Shown: piece after piece, positions 1 to 7,573 of the stretch
Layout: each line of letters opens with the position of its first letter
Numbering within the stretch: the first letter of the stretch is position 1
Assembly: GCA_035267785.1 (NCBI GenBank)
Contig: DATFLL010000005.1
Span: 1-27,081, forward strand
Source of the DNA: DATFLL01 sp035267785
GTDB taxonomy: Bacteria; Pseudomonadota; Gammaproteobacteria; DATFLL01
DNA length: 27,081 bases
Direction of reading: 5' to 3'
The notes under the pieces: model-generated
Databases searched by the model: none
The model's input: only the letters and a program-made list of their open reading frames with translations
Told to the model about the DNA's origin: nothing
Translations under genes and position numbers: made by a program

Positions 1-1
1 C

Positions 2-409
2 ATCGTCGGTTTCCAGGCGCAGGGCACACTCGGCCGGCGCCTGGTCGACGGTGCGGAGGAAATCTCCCTTTGGGGCGAGTCCATTCGCGTCGGCGCGAAG
101 GTTCACACGATCGGCGGTTTCTCCGCGCACGCCGACTGCGAGGGCCTGTTCCAGTGGTATCAGAACTTCGTCGACCGCCCGCCCGTGGCCCTGGTGCACG
201 GCGAGCCCGATTCCATGGACCCCTTCGCCGAGCGCCTGCGCCAGCTTCCCGCGCAGCGCGTGTTCACGCCCGAGCGCGGCGAGCGTCTGGACCTGGTGGC
301 GCTGCGCGAGCTCGCACCGCCCACGGGGCGCGGCGGCCCGCACCGCCAGCACGAGGGACATCACAAGGGGCGCGATCACCGCGACCACCGCCGCGGCCGG
401 CGCCGTTGA
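2..409 (+). CDS. MBL-fold beta-CASP RNA metallo-hydrolase (3' part only)
   Basis: This is the C-terminal 135 residues of a gene that begins before the window. The reading frame is open from base 2 to the TGA at 407-409. It contains QAQGTLGRRLV followed by an FSAHAD box and, about 27 residues later, LVHGEPDSM. These are the closing motifs of metallo-beta-lactamase proteins with a beta-CASP/RMMBL region (YSH1/CPSF73-like exonucleases and their bacterial relatives), where the histidines of FSAHAD and LVHGE help coordinate the metal pair. Known family members cleave RNA; here that role is inferred. The last 25 or so residues are an unusual His/Arg-rich tail (HRQHEGHHKGRDHRDHRRGRRR region), possibly basic nucleic-acid-binding. 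The catalytic HxHxDH motif lies outside the window, so activity cannot be judged. Confidence 0.88.
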   Translation: MVGFQAQGTLGRRLVDGAEEISLWGESIRVGAKVHTIGGFSAHADCEGLFQWYQNFVDRPPVALVHGEPDSMDPFAERLRQLPAQRVFTPERGERLDLVALRELAPPTGRGGPHRQHEGHHKGRDHRDHRRGRRR

Positions 410-467
410 GGCCGAGCGCAACAGCCGATAACCAGACAGCGAACCGGCGACGCCAGAGGAAAGAGTG

Positions 468-1007
468 ATGGGGAATCTGCTGCTCGAAGAGATCGAGTAT
501 CGGATCGAGCGCACCGCCTGGGGCACCTGGCGGCGCTATCTGTACTCCAACGGCCGGCGTTTCGCCGAGTTCAAGTCGCACGCCAGTCTGCTCGGCCTAC
601 CGTGGCTGCACTATACCTACGGCATCTGTCCCGAGACGGGCCGGCGCATCGTCGCCAAGGGCGTGGTGGCCGTGGGTCGACTGGCTGCAGGGGTGGTCGC
701 CATCGGCCATGCTGCGGTTGGCGTCATCGGTATCGGCCAATTGGGTATCGGTCTGCTGGGCGGGCTGGGTCAGGCGGCCATTGGCGCCTACGCCCTGGGA
801 CAGGTCGCACTCGGAGCGCAGGCCGGCGTCGGCCAGCTCGCCACGGGTCGCACGGCCGTGGGGCAGATGGCCTATGGGACCTATGTCCTCGCGCAGCTCG
901 GCGAGGGAAAGCATGTCTGGAGTCAGGCGCGCACCGACCGCGAGGCCGTCCTATATTTTCAGGCGCTGCGGCGCCGGATGACGGGCGGGTCGCAGGCGGG
1001 GGATTGA
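468..1007 (+). CDS. Protein with a long run of glycine-spaced pentapeptide repeats
   Basis: A 179-residue protein. ATG at 468 is preferred because AGAGGAAAG lies just upstream; GTG at 465 is the in-frame alternative. Residues 1-60 form a charged and aromatic N-terminal region (EEIEYRIERTAWGTWRRYLY, then GLPWLHYTYGICPETGRRIVAKG). From about residue 64 to 145 the sequence repeats every five residues with a small residue, a hydrophobic residue and a glycine (VVAVG, RLAAG, VVAIG, HAAVG, VIGIG and so on, about 15 units). The combination of a short GLPLxH...TGR entry segment and xxAxG repeats recurs in uncharacterised bacterial proteins. The regular period suggests a beta-solenoid or a membrane-packing glycine ladder. 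It does not fit the classic A(D/N)Lxx pentapeptide-repeat consensus. Function unknown. It follows the RNA hydrolase by 58 bp and may be co-transcribed with it. Confidence 0.85.
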   Translation: MGNLLLEEIEYRIERTAWGTWRRYLYSNGRRFAEFKSHASLLGLPWLHYTYGICPETGRRIVAKGVVAVGRLAAGVVAIGHAAVGVIGIGQLGIGLLGGLGQAAIGAYALGQVALGAQAGVGQLATGRTAVGQMAYGTYVLAQLGEGKHVWSQARTDREAVLYFQALRRRMTGGSQAGD

Positions 1008-1041
1008 ACCGGACGGCCTTCACCGGCCTGAGAGGGCTCGA

Positions 1042-1545
1042 CTACAGGCTGTGGTCTTCGAGCAGGCGATTGATGATGGCTTGCGTGTCGGCCGATTCGT
1101 CCTGCGTCTCGATCCGCTCGGCCGGCGTCCACGACAGGTCGGCCTCCAGGCGGTAGGCGCCGACGAAGCCGTGCGGGGGCGTTTCGCGCCAGTCCTGGGG
1201 CGAGAGCATGGAGAAGTAGCGCGTGCCGTCGGCGCGCTTGTACAAATAATAGATCTTGCCGGGTTGGCGCTTGAAGGCGCACTCGGCGTGGTGCAGCTCC
1301 TGATCCTGCTTGGCTTCCTCGAGCACCTCGCGCGCCGCGGCCTGCAGCGCTTTGATCTGATCGGCGATCACCTTCAGCTTGGAGCCGGCGCGATTGTTGA
1401 GCATGGCGTCGGCCTGGGCGATCTCGCGGGCCATGTCCACCAGCTCGATGGACGGTGCGAGGCGGCTGACGGGATAGGGGGCGCTGCGGTCGGGGCCGCG
1501 GTGCAGCGTCCGGCCGTCGTATTTCTTGAGTTCGTCGTCTGCCAT
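1042..1545 (-). CDS. DUF2452-type conserved hypothetical protein
   Basis: 167 residues, from the ATG that reads MADDELKKYDGRTL. A longer in-frame extension to 1683 exists, but it runs through low-quality Pro/Arg/Gly-rich sequence and I reject it. The protein contains PYPVSRLAPSIELVDMAREIAQADAMLNNRAGSKLKVIADQIKALQ, then a helix rich in Lys/Glu/Gln, then GKIYYLYKRADGTRYFSMLSPQDW. This layout (alpha-helical first half, then a short beta segment with IYYLY and FSMLSP) matches the DUF2452 family of small cytoplasmic proteins, whose function is unknown to me. It converges on the pentapeptide-repeat gene with 34 bp between stops. The next upstream gene on the same strand ends 189 bp away. Confidence 0.8.
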   Translation of the reverse strand: MADDELKKYDGRTLHRGPDRSAPYPVSRLAPSIELVDMAREIAQADAMLNNRAGSKLKVIADQIKALQAAAREVLEEAKQDQELHHAECAFKRQPGKIYYLYKRADGTRYFSMLSPQDWRETPPHGFVGAYRLEADLSWTPAERIETQDESADTQAIINRLLEDHSL

Positions 1546-1734
1546 GGTACTTGCGAATGGTCGCTCGGGCGCAGGCGCCGTATTGCGCGGCGCATATGGG
1601 CCCGGTGAATTGCTGCCCTTTTCAGGGGCCCTACAGCATAACACATTTGGCCCCCGCCCTTCAGGGGCCCGTCCGGTCGGCATTTGCGCGGCGTGGGGGC
1701 GTTGGACACGGCCCGCACGCCTGCCGGTACCGGC

Positions 1735-1977
1735 TCAGAGTTGCTGTGGAACCAACAGCTTGGCGTGCACGCCGCGCTGGAGCAGCTGATTGAGGACGGC
1801 GTCCGTCTGAACGCGCTGGGGATTCATTTCCACCATCAGCAAGTGTGGGTTGTGGTCAGCAATGTGGGTACTGATGACCCCGTCGAGCTCGCGAACTGCC
1901 TCCTGCAGGCTCTGCAGCTGCTCGGCGTTCATGTCCTCGTTGATATGCACGGTTACGTCGACCATATTGATATCCAC
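1735..1977 (-). CDS. Small ferredoxin-fold-like (HMA-like) protein
   Basis: 80 residues from a GTG start. The sequence VDINMVDVTVHINEDMNAEQLQSLQEAVRELDGVISTHIADHNPHLLMVEMNPQRVQTDAVLNQLLQRG has the beta-alpha-beta-beta-alpha-beta rhythm of heavy-metal-associated and related ferredoxin-fold domains. It includes the typical 'x-L-x-x-V-x-x-L-x-G-V' helix and the later 'N-P-x-x-V-x-T-x-A-V-L' stretch. The metal-binding CxxC of true HMA domains is absent, so it is unlikely to be a copper chaperone. The GTG is chosen because a perfect AGGAGG lies six bases upstream (1984-1989); ATG at 1965 would be 18 bases away. Function is not known. Confidence 0.75.
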   Translation of the reverse strand: MDINMVDVTVHINEDMNAEQLQSLQEAVRELDGVISTHIADHNPHLLMVEMNPQRVQTDAVLNQLLQRGVHAKLLVPQQL

Positions 1978-1983
1978 GTCACA

Positions 1984-1989
1984 CCTCCT
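1984..1989 (-). promoter_or_regulatory. Ribosome binding site fixing a GTG start
   Basis: On the reverse strand AGGAGG is followed by six bases and then GTG at 1977-1975. This is the best Shine-Dalgarno match near the small HMA-like gene and decides its start in favour of GTG over the later in-frame ATG. Confidence 0.7.
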
Positions 1990-2044
1990 CGGCCCTCGGC
2001 GCTTCGTACTGGCCAGTTCGTACGGGGTTTGACCCGGAGCGGGG

Positions 2045-2074
2045 TGTCGGGTTCGACTCGGGCGAAGCCCGACA
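2045..2074. repeat. REP-like hairpin (TGTCGGG...CCCGACA)
   Basis: TGTCGGGTTCG (2045-2055) and CGAAGCCCGACA (2063-2074) are inverted copies with one bulged base and a 7-base loop. Short hairpins of the form TCGGG...CCCGA followed by ATTACG or CCTACG are frequent dispersed intergenic repeats in gammaproteobacteria. It lies in the leader of the reverse-strand HMA-like gene. Confidence 0.45.
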
Positions 2075-2097
2075 TTACGTTGTGAGCATTCGGTCAC

Positions 2098-2502
2098 GCG
2101 TTCCGGGCCCCGTACACCAAGTATAGTCAGTCGGCGCTGGCCGCACGCAGCGCCAGTCGCTACCGTTTGGCGAAGGCGCGGCCGCGGGTGCCCGAAGGGC
2201 GGTTTGGCCGAGGAGCTCGTCGCGCTGGGACTTCGCGCCGCCGGGGCGCGTCGCTTTCAACGCCGCCGCGATGCCAGTCTCGCCGAGCCGTGGCTGCTTG
2301 CCACGTAAGCAGGGTTTCGTCGATCGACCACGGTGGCAGCGCGGTCCGGTGCCTGGCTGCACGTCTTACACCCCGCGGTAAAACCCGATATATTGTGAAA
2401 AACGCCTACCGCACGGCGGATGCTGCGCCGTGCACCGCGCACGGCGGGCTGTGCGCCGCGGATCGGAGCGCGAGGCAAAGGGCTTATGAAACCGGAGGCG
2501 CT
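2098..2502. other. Gene-poor gap upstream of the thioredoxin-like gene
   Basis: About 400 bp without a convincing protein gene. Open frames here are Arg/Ala/Pro-rich readings of G+C-rich sequence without ribosome binding sites. What can be pointed to is a 6-bp hairpin (CGTGGC/GCCACG, 2289-2305), a candidate promoter (2366-2394) and an 8-bp hairpin (CGCCGTGC/GCACGGCG, 2426-2446). I see no tRNA or known riboswitch. Confidence 0.5.
2366..2394 (+). promoter_or_regulatory. Candidate sigma-70 promoter for the thioredoxin-like gene
   Basis: TTACAC (2366-2371) and TATATT (2389-2394) are separated by 17 bases in a locally A+T-richer patch. Transcription would begin near 2401 and give a leader of about 155 nt holding the 8-bp hairpin at 2426-2446 and a possible short leader ORF at 2503. 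The -35 match is imperfect. Confidence 0.35.
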
Positions 2503-2556
2503 ATGCCGTTTCTCGTGACGCGCACGTCGACACTCGTCTGGGTGAGGTGTGAGTGA
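2503..2556 (+). CDS. Possible 17-residue leader peptide overlapping the thioredoxin start
   Basis: ATG at 2503 follows a good ribosome binding site (CCGGAGG, 2493-2499 region) and encodes MPFLVTRTSTLVWVRCE. It ends in a TGA (2554-2556) that overlaps the ATG of the next gene as TGATG. A strong ribosome site, tiny size and stop/start overlap fit a translationally coupled leader peptide. Nothing in the residues shows conservation or function, so this is a positional inference. The last bases also read as two heptamer units (GTGAGGT, GTGAGTG). Confidence 0.3.
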   Translation: MPFLVTRTSTLVWVRCE

Positions 2557-2951
2557 TGCAGTGGCTGCCGTATGTGCTGGGGGCGATCATCGTGCTGTTT
2601 GCGGCAATGCAGCTGCGCGTCGTCATCGTCAGTCGGCGCGCGCGCGGAAAGCCGGCACCGGCGCTGGATGCGTGGCTGGCGCCTGAGCAAACGGGCTTTG
2701 ATCGCTACCTGGTGTATTTCTTCAGCCCCAGGTGCGGACCGTGCCGCGCTATGGGTCCGCATGTCGATGCGCTGGCCAACCATCACGCCAATGTGCTCAA
2801 GGTCGACATCTCGGACGAAAACGATTTCGCGCTGGCGCGCGCCTTCGGTGTGCTGGCCACGCCGACGACGGTCCTGGTGCGCGGCGGCATAATCGAGCGG
2901 GTACTCGTGGGGGGCGTCTCGCAGCGCCGGCTCGAGTCGCTGCTCGATTGA
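2556..2951 (+). CDS. Membrane-anchored thioredoxin-like protein
   Basis: 131 residues from ATG 2556 (GTG 2553 is possible). Residues 4-25 are a hydrophobic N-terminal segment (LPYVLGAIIVLFAAMQLRVVIV) followed by SRRARGK, which looks like an uncleaved signal anchor. A thioredoxin fold follows: VYFFSPRCGPC with redox cysteines at 60 and 63 and the cis-proline at 103 in ATPT. The usual Trp before CGPC is replaced by Arg. By family it would carry out thiol-disulfide exchange or hold a thioredoxin fold near the membrane. The positive-inside rule would place the Arg-rich segment, and so the domain, on the cytoplasmic side, but this is inference. The gene stops 68 bp before the AAA+ ATPase, and the two could be one operon. 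Confidence 0.87.
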   Translation: MQWLPYVLGAIIVLFAAMQLRVVIVSRRARGKPAPALDAWLAPEQTGFDRYLVYFFSPRCGPCRAMGPHVDALANHHANVLKVDISDENDFALARAFGVLATPTTVLVRGGIIERVLVGGVSQRRLESLLD

Positions 2952-3019
2952 AAGCGGTGGACACCGCAAGACCATAAATACAATATCCTGCCCGCTGCGG
3001 GCGGCGCAACGACAACAGC

Positions 3020-4504
3020 ATGAACGACAGCCACGACCTCGAACTGCTGATCCGCTCGCGGATTCCCATCATCGTCATCGAGTCGACCGAAGAGCGGCGG
3101 GTGGTGCGCCTGCTCAAGTCCATGGAGGCCGCCACCGGGCTGGCACTGTACGTGTGGAGCGTCACCGAGGGCCTGCACCGGCTCGAAGAGGGCTACAGCC
3201 CGCAGCGCCACAACGCCAAGCCGCAGGACGTGCTCGGGCACATCAAGTCCTCCGGCCACGCGGGCATCTACGCACTGCTCGATTTTCATCCTTATCTGGA
3301 CGACCCCGTGCACGTGCGCCTGCTCAAGGACATCGCGCTGGTGGCTAGCGAAACCCGCCAGACCATCGTCCTGCTCAGTCATGAGGTGACGGTGCCGCCG
3401 GAGCTTCGCAGCTTCACGGCGCGGTTCGATCTCGATCTGCCGGACCGGGACGCGGTGCGGCGCATCGTCATGGACGTTGCCGAGGAATGGGCCCAGGCGA
3501 ATAATGGGCGGCGGGTTCGCACCGACGCCCAGTCCTTCCAGCTGCTCGTGCAGAACCTCGTGGGGCTGACTGCGAGCGAGGCGCGGCGCCTGGCCATTAA
3601 AGCGGTCCATGACGACGGCGCGATCACGCATGACGATTTGCCCGCCGTGATGAAGGCGAAATACGACCTGCTCAATCGGCAGGGAATCTTGCACTACGAG
3701 TACGAGACGGAGCACTTTTCCAACGTTGGGGGGCTGCAGCACTTGAAGGCGTGGCTGGACCAACGACGCCACGTATTTCTCGAGCCCGCGCCCGAGGGCC
3801 GGCCGCCGCTGGATATCCCCAAGGGCGTGCTGCTGCTCGGGGTGCAGGGCTGCGGCAAGAGTCTCGCCGCCAAGGCGGTGGCCGGCGTTTGGGGTGTGCC
3901 GCTGCTGCGTTTGGATTTCGGGGCGCTGTACAACAAGTACCACGGCGAGACGGAGCGCAACCTGCGCGAGTCACTGCGCACCGCCGAGGTGCTCGCTCCC
4001 TGTGTGCTCTGGGTCGACGAGATCGAAAAGGCCGTCGGCGGCGAGGACCACGACGGCGGCACGTCGCGGCGCGTGCTCGGGACGCTGCTCACCTGGATGG
4101 CCGAAAAGCAGGCCCCCGTGTTCATCGTCGCCACTGCCAACGACATACAATCCCTGCCGCCCGAGCTGGTGCGCAAGGGGCGCATGGACGAAGTCTTCTT
4201 CGTCGACCTGCCCAAGGCCGAGGTGCGCGCCCGCATTTTCGCCATCCACCTGGAAAAGCGCGGGCTCGAACCGCAGACCTTCGATCTGGCCCGACTGGCT
4301 CAGCTCAGCGACGGTTTTTCCGGCGCGGAGATCGAACAGTCGATCGTCTCGGCCTTGTACGCCGCCCGGGCACAGGGTGAGGCCTTGAACGACCAATACC
4401 TCAGCGCTGAGATTGGTCAGACGCGTCCGCTCTCGGCGCTGATGGCCGAGCGCATCGCGGCGCTGCGCGCCTGGGCCGCCGAGCGCACCGTGCCCGCCGA
4501 CTGA
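3020..4504 (+). CDS. AAA+ ATPase, Ycf46 type
   Basis: 494 residues. Residues 1-220 form a degenerate AAA-like N-terminal half (LELLIRSRIPIIVIESTEERR at the start, then IYALLDFHPYLDD and IVLLSHEVTVPPELRSF), which is characteristic of the Ycf46 group. Residues 230-490 hold an active-looking AAA+ module: Walker A GVQGCGKS (274-281), the pore-like LYNKYHGETERNL segment, Walker B VLWVDEIE (329-336), sensor 1 in ATAND (371-375) and arginine-finger candidates in VRKGRMDE. Ycf46 proteins are known from plastids and cyanobacteria, where they are linked to carbon-dioxide use and photosynthesis, and they also occur in proteobacteria. The substrate here is unknown. The protein has no protease domain and no membrane segment, which argues against FtsH. 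Confidence 0.9.
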   Translation: MNDSHDLELLIRSRIPIIVIESTEERRVVRLLKSMEAATGLALYVWSVTEGLHRLEEGYSPQRHNAKPQDVLGHIKSSGHAGIYALLDFHPYLDDPVHVRLLKDIALVASETRQTIVLLSHEVTVPPELRSFTARFDLDLPDRDAVRRIVMDVAEEWAQANNGRRVRTDAQSFQLLVQNLVGLTASEARRLAIKAVHDDGAITHDDLPAVMKAKYDLLNRQGILHYEYETEHFSNVGGLQHLKAWLDQRRHVFLEPAPEGRPPLDIPKGVLLLGVQGCGKSLAAKAVAGVWGVPLLRLDFGALYNKYHGETERNLRESLRTAEVLAPCVLWVDEIEKAVGGEDHDGGTSRRVLGTLLTWMAEKQAPVFIVATANDIQSLPPELVRKGRMDEVFFVDLPKAEVRARIFAIHLEKRGLEPQTFDLARLAQLSDGFSGAEIEQSIVSALYAARAQGEALNDQYLSAEIGQTRPLSALMAERIAALRAWAAERTVPAD

Positions 4505-4651
4505 CCGTGGCGGGGCCGAGAGAGGAGGACACGGACGCGGCGCGTAGGGCCGCTTGGTTGCAGTTTCATCGGCCGGGGGATAACCTTGCCGGCAAAAAAC
4601 GGGGTCTTCGGTCAGTCCAATGGCCGGCGGTCTCATTCGAACGGACATCCG

Positions 4652-6073
4652 ATGGGCCAGATCACCTGTAAGTATCACCCTGACACGCCGGCCCGTTGGC
4701 TGTGCCGCAGCTGTCACATCAATTTCTGCGCCTCGTGCGTTACGCGCACGCACCCCAGCGCCCATCCCATGTGTCCGGTGTGCCGTCAGGAAGTAGACAG
4801 CCTCGGGGTCGGCAACGTCATCACTCCGTTTTGGCGGCGCATTCCCCGTTTCTTTGCCTATCCGGCCCAGCCCTCGGCGCTTATGTATCTGGTGGCCCTG
4901 TCGGTCATCAGCGTCATGGTGGCGCTCATTCCGCTCGGCTTTCTCATCGAGCTGCTGGTGTTGATCGCCTTCGTCAAGTACGCCTACGTCGTGCTCGAGC
5001 ATACGGCGCGCGGCCATCTCGAGCCGCCGGAGTTCAGCGGCGGCACTTTGTTCGACGAGTTGGTGCTGCCGTTCAAGCAGGTGATGCTGCTGTTTTGCTT
5101 CTCGTTCGCCAATTTCGCCGTCTACGATCTATTGGGCAGCTTCGCCTCGGACGTCTTCTATGTGTTGATTACCGTCGCGTTGCCGGCCAGTACGATGGTA
5201 TTGGCCGTCGAATACAGTTTTTTCGCCGCATTGAATCCGTTGATCCTGGGCTCCATGATTCGGCGTATCGGACTGCCCTATTTCGTGTTGTTCCTTTTCC
5301 TGTTTGCGCTGTCCACAGGAGGCCAGTGGGCGATGGGGATGCTGCCGAACTGGCTCCCCGCGCTGTTCTACGTGCCCTTGGGCAATCTGGTCCTCATGTA
5401 TTTCTCGCTGATCATGTTCACCATGATGGGTTACGTGATCTTCCAGTATCACGAGGAGCTTGGGTACCGCATCGACGTCGAGCCCGAAGCCGAAGCCGCG
5501 GGACCGGCGGCGTCCGGGCCGGTCAATCCGGCCCTGCAGGAGGTGGAGATACTGATCAAGGAGGGACGCTTCGACGAGGCGCTGCGCAGCCTGGACGCCA
5601 AGGTCAAGGCCTCGCCGGCCGATTGGGCGCTGCGCGAGCGCTACCACCGGTTGCTGGTGACGACTCAGGACAAGGAACGCCTGGCCGCCCATTGCCCGGA
5701 TTTCATCTCGCGCCTGGTCTCCGACAAGCGGGTTCCCCGCGCGCTGGAGGTCTATGCCGACTGTGTGCGCTTCGACCCGGCCTGCAAGCCGGCCAACCCC
5801 AATCATGTCCACGAGCTCGCTGCACAGCTCAACGCGCGCGGCCAGGCCAAGCTGGCCCTCGCGCTGCTGAACAACTTTCACGTCGCCTTTCCCAGCCACC
5901 AGGATATCGCGCGCAATTATCTGTTGGCCGCGCAGATCATGAGCGAGAAGCTCAATCAGGACGACAACGCCAAGAAGCTGCTGTCCTATCTGCTGGAAAA
6001 ATATCCGGACCATCCGCTCGGTCCGGAGATACGCTCCTATCTGGAGGTTTTGCAAAAGGTCTCGTCAGGCTGA
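4652..6073 (+). CDS. B-box-like zinc-finger, multi-pass membrane and TPR protein
   Basis: 473 residues from ATG 4652. A TTG at 4586 preceded by GGGGGA would add 22 residues of poorly structured sequence, and I cannot exclude it. Residues 6-44 form a cysteine/histidine cluster (C6, H9, C18, C21, C26, C29, H34, H38, C41, C44) resembling B-box/RING-like zinc fingers. Residues of about 65-290 contain five to six hydrophobic segments, among them LMYLVALSVISVMVALIPLGFL and YFVLFLFLFALSTGG. An Ala/Pro-rich linker follows, then TPR-like helical pairs from about 300 to 470 (VEILIKEGRFDEALRSLDAKV, RVPRALEVYADC, KLALALLNNFHVAFP). The pattern suggests an inner-membrane scaffold with zinc-finger and TPR arms in the cytoplasm. 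No enzyme motif is seen. Its 3' end overlaps the convergent rhomboid gene by 9 bp. Confidence 0.87.
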   Translation: MGQITCKYHPDTPARWLCRSCHINFCASCVTRTHPSAHPMCPVCRQEVDSLGVGNVITPFWRRIPRFFAYPAQPSALMYLVALSVISVMVALIPLGFLIELLVLIAFVKYAYVVLEHTARGHLEPPEFSGGTLFDELVLPFKQVMLLFCFSFANFAVYDLLGSFASDVFYVLITVALPASTMVLAVEYSFFAALNPLILGSMIRRIGLPYFVLFLFLFALSTGGQWAMGMLPNWLPALFYVPLGNLVLMYFSLIMFTMMGYVIFQYHEELGYRIDVEPEAEAAGPAASGPVNPALQEVEILIKEGRFDEALRSLDAKVKASPADWALRERYHRLLVTTQDKERLAAHCPDFISRLVSDKRVPRALEVYADCVRFDPACKPANPNHVHELAAQLNARGQAKLALALLNNFHVAFPSHQDIARNYLLAAQIMSEKLNQDDNAKKLLSYLLEKYPDHPLGPEIRSYLEVLQKVSSG

Positions 6074-7573
6074 GCCGGGCGTCTCAGCGGGCGGCGGTGC
6101 GGCGTCGATGGCGCGGCGCACATGTTCGGCCTCCGGGCTGTGGGGGAAGCGGTCGAGCAGCACCGACAGATACTTGCGATACATCTGCGGTTGGTCGCCG
6201 CGGCGAAAGCCGTTGGCCAGGGCCATCAGTCCCTCGGCATTGCGCCCGAAGCCCTGCTGCTTTTGCAGCACGTGCAGCACCATCTTCTCCGCATCGTCCA
6301 GATAGCCTGCCGCGGCGAAGCGGATGGCCAGCGTCATCAACTGATCGGGGTTGAATCGCGGTCCCGGCTTGGCCTTCTGGATGTATTCGCCGTAGGTGTC
6401 ATTGATCAGCTTGAGGGTGGCGACATCCTGGCCGGGCAGGCTGAAGATACGGTGGGCGAGCGTGTGATAGTCCTGGCCGGCCGGATTGACCTTGGCGATG
6501 TTATAGAGCTGCAGCAGCACGTTGCGGTCATTTGGATTGGCCGCGCCGAGGTCCTCGAACACCGCCTTGGCCTCGTCCAGCTCCATGGCGGCCATGTGTT
6601 CGAGGCCGCGCTGGTAGTCCTGCTTGCGTTTTTCCTGGCGCACCCCTTCGTCGATGTAGTCGTGATCGACCGTGGGTGAGTAGCGCTTGGCCAGGTAGCC
6701 GATGAGGGCGCCGCCGAGCAGACCGCCGATATGGGCGATCCGGTTGACTTCGTTGGGGGCGAACAACTGGTAGAAGAGCTCATAGCCCAGCCACAGCGGT
6801 AGTAGCACGATCGCCGGTGCCCGCACATAGTCGAAATAGAAACCCAGCATGAAGAAAAACCAGATCCGGCGCAGGCCGAAGAGCACGGTATACATACCCA
6901 CGAGCCCGGCGATCGCCCCCGAGGCGCCGATCGCCGGGATCATGCTGTCGGGGCGAAAGGCCAGGTCCAGGGCGCCGGAGAACAGGCCGGCCAGCAGGTA
7001 GGCGAACAAAAAGACGGGCCGGCCAATCGCGATCTCGACCACAAAGCCGAAGATGAACAAAAAGATCATGTTGCCGATCAGGTGTGCCTGGCCACCGTGC
7101 AGGAACATCTGGGTAAACAGCGTCAGGACGGAAAACTCGTAAGGCTTCTGGCCCCAGCGGTAGGCCACGGATCGGTTGAGTTGCTCATCGAAGCGGCTGC
7201 GGGCCCAGCGCCATTCCTGGTAATCGGCATCACCGGGGCGAATGACCTGGTCGTGGTGCAGGCGGTCCAGGAAGGGGCCGTCGCCGAGCATGTGCATGAA
7301 CACCGCGGCCTGTCCGCGCTGGCCGCCGTGTTTGAGCCGCCCCGCGAGGCGGGTTGCCTCCTGCGCCTGACCGTTCTCACGCAGGTAGGTCACATATCGG
7401 GGCAGCTCGATCTCGGGCAGGCGCGAGTCGAAATAGTACGTGAAGGCCTCGTTCTGGTATTCGGTGTCGTGGGTCTGCCAGGCATAGTAGACGAACACGT
7501 TGACCAGGATCAGCAGCACGGTGAGGACCGGCGGGTTGCGCCAGTCGAGCTTCCTGTCTAGAGGAATGAACAT
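6065..7573 (-). CDS. Rhomboid-family intramembrane serine protease with TPR tail
   Basis: 502 residues from the ATG reading MFIPLDRKLDWRNPPV, a typical opening for bacterial rhomboids. Longer in-frame starts add Arg-rich sequence and are rejected. Residues 17-31 form the first membrane segment. An unusually long soluble loop (about 33-145) follows, then HLIGNM (H164, N168), the nucleophile in GASG (S218) and the catalytic histidine in RIAHIGG (H281). All the expected catalytic features are present. After KRYSP (about residue 300) come some 200 residues of TPR-like helices (AAMELDEAKAVFEDLGAANPNDRNVLLQLYNIA and onward), probably for partner binding. Known rhomboids cleave transmembrane helices inside the bilayer; the substrate here is not known. 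It is convergent with the zinc-finger/TPR membrane protein. Confidence 0.92.
   Translation of the reverse strand: MFIPLDRKLDWRNPPVLTVLLILVNVFVYYAWQTHDTEYQNEAFTYYFDSRLPEIELPRYVTYLRENGQAQEATRLAGRLKHGGQRGQAAVFMHMLGDGPFLDRLHHDQVIRPGDADYQEWRWARSRFDEQLNRSVAYRWGQKPYEFSVLTLFTQMFLHGGQAHLIGNMIFLFIFGFVVEIAIGRPVFLFAYLLAGLFSGALDLAFRPDSMIPAIGASGAIAGLVGMYTVLFGLRRIWFFFMLGFYFDYVRAPAIVLLPLWLGYELFYQLFAPNEVNRIAHIGGLLGGALIGYLAKRYSPTVDHDYIDEGVRQEKRKQDYQRGLEHMAAMELDEAKAVFEDLGAANPNDRNVLLQLYNIAKVNPAGQDYHTLAHRIFSLPGQDVATLKLINDTYGEYIQKAKPGPRFNPDQLMTLAIRFAAAGYLDDAEKMVLHVLQKQQGFGRNAEGLMALANGFRRGDQPQMYRKYLSVLLDRFPHSPEAEHVRRAIDAAPPPAETPGSA

Noticed and set aside
2024..2076. Possible tRNA because of a GGTTCGACTC-like word
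   Set aside because: No cloverleaf arms or acceptor stem can be built around it; the word belongs to a REP-like hairpin.
2167..2556. Forward frame upstream of the thioredoxin-like gene
   Set aside because: Arg/Ala/Pro-rich and without a ribosome site at its start; only its last 17 codons have a good start context and are kept as a possible leader peptide.
2783..3943. Long reverse frame over the thioredoxin and AAA+ genes
   Set aside because: Overlaps two well-supported forward genes and shows no domain.
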